Assembly (NCBI GenBank): GCA_964406735.1
Contig: CAYOSU010000004.1
Coordinates: 1-64,000, forward strand
Length of the DNA stretch: 64,000 nt
Reading direction: 5' to 3'
Origin: CAYOSU01 sp964406735
Lineage (GTDB): Bacteria > Bacillota > Clostridia > Christensenellales > CAMQZB01
The translations under genes were made by a program, and so were the position numbers. Numbering within the stretch: the stretch's first letter is position 1; every line of letters begins with the position of its first letter. The notes under the pieces are model-generated. The model did no database searches. It was not told the DNA's origin and saw only the letters and a program-made list of their open reading frames with translations. This document shows positions 1 to 4,517 of the stretch, one piece after another.

Positions 1-58
1 CAGAAAATACTTGTAGGGAGACCTGCCGGGAAAATATGTCGCCGCCGCATCCAATTAT

Positions 59-133
59 TCCTCCTTAGCTCAGCGGTAGAGCATTCGGCTGTTAACCGAA
101 GGGTCGTCTGTTCAAACCAGACAGGGGGAGCCA
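59..133 (+). tRNA. tRNA-Asn (anticodon GTT), CCA encoded
   Basis: The sequence folds as a full cloverleaf: acceptor TCCTCCT pairs with AGGGGGA, the anticodon arm is TTCGG-CTGTTAA-CCGAA with anticodon GTT, and the T arm is GTCTG-TTCAAAC-CAGAC. The 3' CCA is encoded. From base 88 (in the anticodon arm) to the 3' end the gene also forms the left copy of a 238-bp direct repeat, so this tRNA is the integration target of the element to its right; its 3' half is now supplied by the left repeat copy. Confidence 0.97.
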
Positions 134-325
134 AAAGCCTAGGTATTTCCTAGGCTTTTTCTTTACGCAAAAACGGGTAAAAAGGCATAAAAAATACTCA
201 ATTGTGGAAAACGACCGACGAGAAAACGTAGATAAAACCTAACAAAAACGGCACAACAAAAAATCTAATTGTGGAAAAAATACAAAAAGGTGCCATAAAA
301 AGCGTATGAAATAGCGTAAGAAAAT
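88..325. repeat. Left attachment repeat (attL), 238 bp
   Basis: Identical base for base to 2959-3196 (offset 2871). It begins in the tRNA anticodon arm and continues about 190 bp past the tRNA end through the terminator and an AT-rich tract. It carries the 12-mer AATTGTGGAAAA twice, at 200-211 and 267-278. Confidence 0.93.
134..162 (+). terminator. Intrinsic terminator of tRNA-Asn
   Basis: A 10-bp stem AAAGCCTAGG/CCTAGGCTTT with a 5-nt loop is followed by a T run. It starts one base after the tRNA CCA. An identical copy lies at 3005-3033 in the right direct repeat. Confidence 0.9.
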
Positions 326-399
326 TATAGGCTTAGAAGATTAAATATGTAATATAATATAATAAAATAATATTATATGTAATATGTAAGCGTATTTCC

Positions 400-434
400 A
401 AAAATGCGACCCTTATCAAGATAAAAGGGTCGCA
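400..434 (-). terminator. Leftward intrinsic terminator downstream of integrase
   Basis: A 10-bp perfect stem (TGCGACCCTT/AAGGGTCGCA) is followed, on the minus strand, by five T residues. It would stop transcripts leaving the integrase gene before they reach the tRNA. Confidence 0.6.
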
Positions 435-445
435 ATAAAAATCAA

Positions 446-480
446 ATAAAAAAGCCTTAGAGAGCGGTCTACTAAGGCTT
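446..480 (-). terminator. Second leftward intrinsic terminator
   Basis: A 9-bp stem AAGCCTTAG/CTAAGGCTT is followed on the minus strand by a T-rich run. Tandem with the hairpin at 405-434. Confidence 0.6.
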
Positions 481-913
481 AGTATAGGGAGAACAGTACA
501 GAATAACAAGACATAAAAAATAACTGCTCTGACTATGGCGAATATATTAGCATACAAAAAAGCGTTTGTCAAGAGGAAAAACAGGACAACTCAGAACGGT
601 TTTCCTTACCTTTCCGCTAAAAAAATATTTATACACTAGTCTGACCCACTTAGAGCGGAAGACCTACTGACGTGGCTCACACCGTTTGAGTATCAAGGGA
701 ACCTTTTACGAAAAGGCTTCCCTTAAACCCTCCAAAAACACTAAGAAGAAAGATAAGTTTATTATCTTGCATTGGTTTTAGTTGTTGTATAGGTGTAGTA
801 ACACATAACTACGTTAGTAAAATCAGGCAACACTAAGGGGGATAATCCCCCTTAACCCCTAGCGTGGCAGGTTCCCGAGCCTTCAACGCTTTCGGGAACT
901 CAGCCACACTGAG

Positions 914-1888
914 CTATGTAATATCTTCCCATAGCCCGAGAGTAAACAACTTCGACTGCTGTTGAGAAAAGTCCGTTTGAACGTGAGTATATACGCTTGC
1001 AGTAACTGCTATCGAGCTGTGTCCGAGCCAAGTCTGAACGAGCTTCAAAGGTATACCACTCTCTAAGCACGACGTGGCGAACGTATGTCTGAGGTCGTGG
1101 AGTTTATGCGACGGTACGAGCTTTGAAAACCGTTTAGTAACACTTTCAGGCGTGAAAGGAAACAAAAGACCGTAATTTTGGCAATATTGCCGTAAAATGG
1201 GCATAAGTTGAGGGACTATCGGGATAGTCCTAAAAGATTTTTCCGTTTTTGTGCCTCGTATGGTAATCGTATTCAGGTCAAAATGAACGTCTTCCGAACG
1301 AACGGCAAGAGCTTCGGAACGTCTGGCACCTGTATACAAAAGAAACTTGTAATAGTCTTCAAATTTATCTCCTCTGATGTCTTCAAGAAACTTTGCTATC
1401 TCGTAATGGGATAGGGCAGAGCCTTGTTTACGAACGTGTTTAGGCTTGTCCAAAAGCTCCATAGGGTTAGTAGCTATGTATCCGAGAGCAAGAGCCTTTG
1501 AAAGCGAAGCGTTGAAAAGGTTGTAAACGTCAAGACGTATGCGAGAGGTCTCGCAGGCGTTAAGGGTTATTTGCAAGTCAGAGGGCGAAAGCACTGCAAG
1601 AGGCGTTGTCTTAATGGACTTCGGAACGTGTAAACGTATCAAAATCTCGTAAGCTTTATACGAGCTTAAACCGATGTACGGTTTTTTATATACTTCGAGC
1701 CACTCGTTAAGCCAATCACCGAAAGAGAGATTGCAGTAATTAGATTGCGTAAAGGCTGAAAGACCTCTGAGCAAGGAAAGTTGATTAAAGCAATCTTTTT
1801 TTGTTTTGGCGTAAGTATATACTCGTTTGCCTTTGTAGAGAAAAGAACCCTCGTACTGATTGCCTTTCAGGCGGATATTGCAAAACAT
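914..1888 (-). CDS. Tyrosine recombinase/integrase
   Basis: A 324-residue site-specific tyrosine recombinase, expected to integrate and excise this element at tRNA-Asn. The C-terminal catalytic domain shows the family set: the first Arg in LLYTGARRSEALA, the box HKLHDLRHTFATS (HxxR), and WLGHSSIAVTASVYTHV with the last His and the nucleophilic Tyr. The N-terminal part looks like an AP2-like arm-binding region plus a SAM-like core-binding domain. It starts 3 bp after the upstream rep-like gene with no clear Shine-Dalgarno sequence, so translation is probably coupled. Length is slightly short of Tn916-type integrases (about 400 residues). Confidence 0.93.
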   Translation of the reverse strand: MFCNIRLKGNQYEGSFLYKGKRVYTYAKTKKDCFNQLSLLRGLSAFTQSNYCNLSFGDWLNEWLEVYKKPYIGLSSYKAYEILIRLHVPKSIKTTPLAVLSPSDLQITLNACETSRIRLDVYNLFNASLSKALALGYIATNPMELLDKPKHVRKQGSALSHYEIAKFLEDIRGDKFEDYYKFLLYTGARRSEALAVRSEDVHFDLNTITIRGTKTEKSFRTIPIVPQLMPILRQYCQNYGLLFPFTPESVTKRFSKLVPSHKLHDLRHTFATSCLESGIPLKLVQTWLGHSSIAVTASVYTHVQTDFSQQQSKLFTLGLWEDIT

Positions 1889-1891
1889 AGG

Positions 1892-2347
1892 CTATAAGTC
1901 CAAGTCCTCGATAGACGTATACACGGTATTCCACTCTTCGGCGGAGTAGTTGTGAGTAAGCATTTGCGGACTTTCTTTTTTATAATTTTTTCTTTTATTT
2001 ATTATATTTATATTATTCTCTGCGACATTTTTGTCACGGGGTGGTGACATTTTTGTCACGAGGGGGTATGACACGATACGACGAGATAAAATCTCTTTTG
2101 AGTTCTCTTTATAGATGACCTCGATAGTTATATATTTTTTATCCGAAAGCGAAGCGAGCCAACGTTGAATAGTCCTGTTATCTACGTTAAAAAGTTCTGC
2201 GAAATATTTGTTGCTTGCAAAGCAATAGCCTTTGGCGTTGGATAAAGCGGTAATCTCCGCAAAAAGAAGTTTAGCGTTAGCGTGCAGCTCTTTATCGTAA
2301 CGAACGTTTGCAGGAATAACGGCATAGAAATTACATTGCATATCCAT
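1892..2347 (-). CDS. Helix-turn-helix replication-initiator-like protein
   Basis: A 151-residue protein with a winged-helix segment of the type seen in phage and plasmid replication proteins (HTH_36-like): NAKGYCFASNKYFAELFNVD followed by NRTIQRWLASLSDKKYI. The N-terminal ANVRYDKELHANAKLLFAEI is also typical of the group. The C-terminal third (after about residue 100) is Asn/Lys rich and not recognised. The start ATG overlaps the stop of the upstream gene (TAATG), so the two are co-translated. A role in replicating the excised circle is an inference; a regulatory role is possible. Confidence 0.7.
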   Translation of the reverse strand: MDMQCNFYAVIPANVRYDKELHANAKLLFAEITALSNAKGYCFASNKYFAELFNVDNRTIQRWLASLSDKKYITIEVIYKENSKEILSRRIVSYPLVTKMSPPRDKNVAENNINIINKRKNYKKESPQMLTHNYSAEEWNTVYTSIEDLDL

Positions 2348-2586
2348 TACAGCACCTCGTCAAGCCAATAGGCGAAGAAATCACAGCTGCAAGGTATAAC
2401 GCTCTCTAAAACGTCTATCTCGTCAAAAGTAAGTCTACCGTCTTGCTGTAAAAGAGCTATAAGCTCATTAAAGCGACATAAAGCACCGCCGTTGAGTTTA
2501 TCATAAGCAATGCTATCTTCGAAAGTGGTATCACTTTCAAAAGCAAGGCGTAGTACGCTACCGACCTTTAACCGAAAATTTTTCAT
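2347..2586 (-). CDS. Small element protein, unknown function
   Basis: A 79-residue protein starting at the ATG at 2586 behind AGGAGAG. A longer reading to 2622 lacks a ribosome-binding site and runs into the operator region. It has no recognisable motif; it is acidic and rich in Leu/Phe. As first gene of the leftward operon (small protein, rep-like, integrase) under a repressor-controlled promoter it could be an excisionase, a replication accessory or a modulator, but nothing in the sequence decides this. Confidence 0.6.
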   Translation of the reverse strand: MKNFRLKVGSVLRLAFESDTTFEDSIAYDKLNGGALCRFNELIALLQQDGRLTFDEIDVLESVIPCSCDFFAYWLDEVL

Positions 2587-2613
2587 TTTTTTACTCTCCT
2601 GTGGGTATTTGGC

Positions 2614-2663
2614 ATACACCATTATGGCGTATATATTGAGAATATCACGCCAAAGTGGAGTAT
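2614..2663. promoter_or_regulatory. Paired dyad operators in the divergent control region
   Basis: Two similar dyads with 3-bp spacers lie between the leftward operon and the repressor gene: ATACACCA-TTA-TGGCGTAT (2614-2632) and TCACGCCA-AAG-TGGAGTAT (2645-2663). The half-site TGG(C/A)GTAT recurs. The second dyad sits between the -35 and -10 of the leftward promoter. The Cro-like protein encoded at 2734 is the obvious ligand. Confidence 0.7.
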
Positions 2664-2668
2664 GTCAA
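2639..2668 (-). promoter_or_regulatory. Leftward promoter of the element operon
   Basis: On the minus strand TTGACA (complement of 2663-2668) is followed after 18 bp by TATTCT (complement of 2639-2644). It would drive the small protein, the rep-like gene and the integrase. Confidence 0.65.
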
Positions 2669-2733
2669 GGAAATAACACCACAAAGGAGTAAAATACGAT
2701 ATATGAGGCGATTTTGACGTCTGAGGAGGGTTT

Positions 2734-2937
2734 ATGAATAAGTTTGCAGAAAGATTGACCGAAGAACTCAAAGTAAAAGAGATTAGTCAGAATAAATTTG
2801 CGAAAGTGATACAAGTAAATCAGCAAACCGTCAATAGATGGTGCAATGGTGATAGAGAGCCTAATTTTGATATGCTCGTAACGATATGCAAGGAGTTGGA
2901 TATATCTGCGGATTATCTACTCGGGATAGAAGACTAA
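2734..2937 (+). CDS. Cro/C1-type HTH repressor
   Basis: A 67-residue single-domain XRE-family DNA-binding protein. The HTH reads ISQNKFAKVIQVNQQTVNRW followed by CNGDREPNFDMLVTICKELD and the common ending ISADYLLGIED. A strong ribosome-binding site (GAGGAGGG) precedes the ATG. It is divergent from the leftward operon, and the paired dyads at 2614-2663 lie between them, so it very likely represses the element's integrase/replication operon and itself. Confidence 0.9.
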   Translation: MNKFAERLTEELKVKEISQNKFAKVIQVNQQTVNRWCNGDREPNFDMLVTICKELDISADYLLGIED

Positions 2938-2958
2938 AACGGTAACAGGGGAAATAAA

Positions 2959-3196
2959 GCTGTTAACCGAAGGGTCGTCTGTTCAAACCAGACAGGGGGA
3001 GCCAAAAGCCTAGGTATTTCCTAGGCTTTTTCTTTACGCAAAAACGGGTAAAAAGGCATAAAAAATACTCAATTGTGGAAAACGACCGACGAGAAAACGT
3101 AGATAAAACCTAACAAAAACGGCACAACAAAAAATCTAATTGTGGAAAAAATACAAAAAGGTGCCATAAAAAGCGTATGAAATAGCGTAAGAAAAT
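2959..3196. repeat. Right attachment repeat (attR), 238 bp
   Basis: Identical copy of 88-325. It holds the 3' half of tRNA-Asn without its 5' half, so it is not a functional tRNA. The identity breaks at base 2958 on the left and 3197 on the right, which places the element boundaries. AATTGTGGAAAA recurs at 3071-3082 and 3138-3149. Confidence 0.93.
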
Positions 3197-3204
3197 ACTC
3201 CTTT

Positions 3205-3288
3205 CTGCTGTTTATCGGATTTGTCGGGGCATTTAAAGCTATTGCAGTTGCAAATATGGTTTTGAGACTGTACATTTTTGTCGAATAA
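3205..3288 (+). pseudogene. Possible 3' fragment of a membrane-protein gene
   Basis: Immediately right of the right repeat, one frame reads as a hydrophobic C-terminus (LLFIGFVGAFKAIAVANMV then LRLYIFVE) and ends with TAA at 3286-3288. No upstream coding region exists because the repeat and element lie there. It may be the tail of a gene truncated by an older insertion at this site. The family is not recognised and the fragment is short, so chance is not excluded. Confidence 0.3.
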
Positions 3289-3325
3289 TGTCGAAAATTG
3301 TCAAATTTCAGAAGATTTTGTCAAA
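3279..3325. promoter_or_regulatory. Array of Spo0A-box-like sites phased at 10 bp
   Basis: TGTCGAA occurs at 3279 and 3289, TGTCAAA at 3299 and again at 3319, all in one orientation and in steps of exactly 10 bp (3309 is degenerate). The Spo0A box consensus is TGNCGAA, and Spo0A dimers bind tandem boxes about 10 bp apart. An inverted copy (TTGACA, complement TGTCAA) overlaps the -35 of the next promoter. The downstream gene encodes a Spo0A DNA-binding domain, so autoregulation is likely. Confidence 0.7.
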
Positions 3326-3326
3326 A

Positions 3327-3357
3327 TTGACAAAAACCGAAAGAAATATGCTATAAT
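3327..3357 (+). promoter_or_regulatory. Consensus sigma-A promoter with extended -10
   Basis: TTGACA at 3327-3332 and TATAAT at 3352-3357 are both perfect; the spacer is 19 bp, longer than usual, but an extended -10 (TGC before TATAAT) compensates. It lies at the right edge of the Spo0A-box array and 41 bp before the start codon at 3398. Confidence 0.75.
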
Positions 3358-3397
3358 ACATTCGTTTATAAATTATTTTACAAAGGAGTGTATTTGT

Positions 3398-3760
3398 ATG
3401 GAAACATATATTTCAAATTTTTTACTGCAATGTGGTTTTTCTAAAAAGCATTGCGGATACCAATATTTGCATAATGCGATAATGATCTATATCATAAACG
3501 GACTTGACGTGCGTATATTGGGAAGTCCTCTGTACGAGATATTGAGTGTGATTGCAAATGACAAATCGCCCAAGACCATTGAAAAGAACATCACGACTGC
3601 AATAGAGTGGGCGTATCTCAAAGGAGATATGGACTTTTTGGAGAAGAACGACATGTACGGGTTTAACGAGCGTGGCAGACCGACGAACGGTGAATTTATT
3701 GCGCTTGCCGCAACGAAGATCGCATATAAGATGTTACATAAGAGAATAGATAACAGATAG
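3398..3760 (+). CDS. Stand-alone Spo0A C-terminal DNA-binding domain protein
   Basis: A 120-residue protein that is almost entirely the Spo0A effector domain. Landmarks shared with Spo0A: the GY.YL.NAI segment, the recognition-helix region TIEKNITTAIEWAYLKGDMD, and RPTNGEFIALAATKI. There is no receiver domain, so it cannot be controlled by the phosphorelay as Spo0A is. The start at 3398 follows AAAGGAG; a longer in-frame reading upstream overlaps the promoter. Four Spo0A-box-like sites sit just upstream. Likely a regulator that binds Spo0A-type sites, possibly competing with full-length Spo0A. Confidence 0.88.
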   Translation: METYISNFLLQCGFSKKHCGYQYLHNAIMIYIINGLDVRILGSPLYEILSVIANDKSPKTIEKNITTAIEWAYLKGDMDFLEKNDMYGFNERGRPTNGEFIALAATKIAYKMLHKRIDNR

Positions 3761-3795
3761 CGTTGTGGCTTATGAAAAACCCGCTTGATTTCAAA

Positions 3796-3824
3796 TTGAA
3801 AATACCATTTTCGTATGATACAAT
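3796..3824 (+). promoter_or_regulatory. Promoter of the broken MerR-like gene
   Basis: TTGAAA (3796-3801), 17 bp, TACAAT (3819-3824). A good ribosome-binding site, AGGAGG, follows at 3844-3849, but the base triplet where a start codon belongs (3857-3859) is AAG. Confidence 0.6.
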
Positions 3825-3856
3825 ATTTATACGATAAGAAATCAGGAGGAATCAGA

Positions 3857-4273
3857 AAGTACAACTTAAAAGACTTATCAATGATCTGCGGATTGACCGA
3901 CAGAACGTTGAGAAACTATCTTAAAATGTGAATATTGGTCGGCGAAAAGGAAGATATTACGTGGAATTTCACAGACGAGCAAGTGTTGGCATTTTTAGAA
4001 AACGAATATGTAAGACCTGCGATAAAGGCCAAGCACAATGCGGCGTTATTCGATTATCTAAAATTTGAACCGTCAAAGGAAAACACGGTGTGTATCGTTC
4101 TTCGCTTGCAAAAAGAAGAGCCGAAGGCTGTAGCGGAGTTCTTCTGTAACGCCGTAACTAAGCGCAACGGACTGACGATGACTTTTGACGAAAACAAAGT
4201 CATTCTCGTAGGCGATTTAGAGACCGTTTATAGCGTAATGGATGAATACCGTGCACTTAAAACCGTTGATTAA
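3857..4273 (+). pseudogene. MerR-like HTH regulator, start codon lost and internal TGA
   Basis: Read from 3857, the frame gives YNLKDLSMICGLTDRTLRNY, then a TGA at 3929-3931, then VGEKEDITWNFTDEQVLAFL and a further 95 residues to TAA. Related regulators in Firmicutes have a Gly at the TGA position (LKxGxLxGEK), so one GGA-to-TGA change explains the stop. The expected ATG 7 nt after AGGAGG is AAG, also one change. Promoter and ribosome-binding site are intact. Two inactivating changes and an intact remainder suggest recent decay; restart at TTG 3935 would give a protein without its first recognition helices. Confidence 0.7.
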
Positions 4274-4298
4274 AAATAATTGGCATCAATAAAAATAG

Positions 4299-4332
4299 TC
4301 TGATGGCAATTTTGCCAGCAGACTATTCTATT
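4299..4332 (+). terminator. Hairpin, probable terminator
   Basis: A 9-bp outer stem AATAGTCTG/CAGACTATT and a 4-bp inner stem TGGC/GCCA form a strong hairpin 25 bp after the preceding reading frame ends. The T run is weak (CTATTTAT), so termination may be partial. Confidence 0.5.
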
Positions 4333-4408
4333 TATGAAAAGAATTCAGCGAATGAAAGATTTTCACAAGTATATAGCATCCTTTGTCCTTAAATTAAGTC
4401 AATATATA

Positions 4409-4452
4409 TGATAAATTTTATCAATAAATGTTGCCTTTTTGTTTTGTATAAT
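4409..4452 (+). promoter_or_regulatory. Promoter region of the GH78 operon with a 15-bp palindrome
   Basis: A TATAAT is at 4447-4452 but the -35 position (4424-4429) reads ATAAAT, far from consensus. A perfect palindrome TGATAAA-T-TTTATCA (4409-4423) abuts it upstream. A poor -35 plus an adjacent palindrome is what an activator-dependent promoter looks like; the regulator is not identifiable here. Confidence 0.4.
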
Positions 4453-4517
4453 ATCAATAAAGAAGTAATGTGCGGATTTTTTTACAACAAACCGTTACTA
4501 TAAAGGAGCGACTCACT

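Larger units (their letters stand above)
326..913. other. Non-coding left arm of the element with five hairpins
   Basis: No convincing gene is seen here. The stretch holds five inverted repeats: TGCGACCCTT/AAGGGTCGCA (405-434), AAGCCTTAG/CTAAGGCTT (452-480), AAGGGAA-CCTTTT/AAAAGG-TTCCCTT (695-724), TAAGGGGGA/TCCCCCTTA (834-854) and a compound hairpin GTGGC..GTTCCCGA/TCGGGAAC..GCCAC (864-907). The first two have A runs on their left, so they would act as intrinsic terminators for leftward transcripts from the integrase. The others lack T runs on either side and could be recombination, replication or RNA-structure elements. Confidence 0.6.
88..3196. mobile_element. Minimal tRNA-Asn integrative element (about 2.87 kb)
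   Basis: A tyrosine integrase, a replication-initiator-like protein, a small protein and a Cro-like repressor lie between two perfect 238-bp direct repeats (88-325 and 2959-3196). The left repeat overlaps the 3' half of tRNA-Asn, the usual attachment site of tyrosine-integrase elements. Unit length, one repeat plus the unique part, is 2871 bp. No relaxase, conjugation, capsid or cargo gene is visible, so it is most like a satellite-type or plasmid-derived integrative element that would need a helper for transfer. Confidence 0.85.

Noticed and set aside
333..572. 79-codon minus-strand frame in the left arm of the element
   Set aside because: No ribosome-binding site, low-complexity hydrophobic product, and it runs across two terminator hairpins.
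3069..3275. 68-codon minus-strand frame over the right repeat
   Set aside because: It crosses the att repeat and has no homologous start in the left copy; coding is unlikely.
3929..3931. TGA read as a sense codon
   Set aside because: Many intact genes here (for example the Asp23 gene at 15497-15499 and araA at 54737-54739) end in TGA, so the code is standard.
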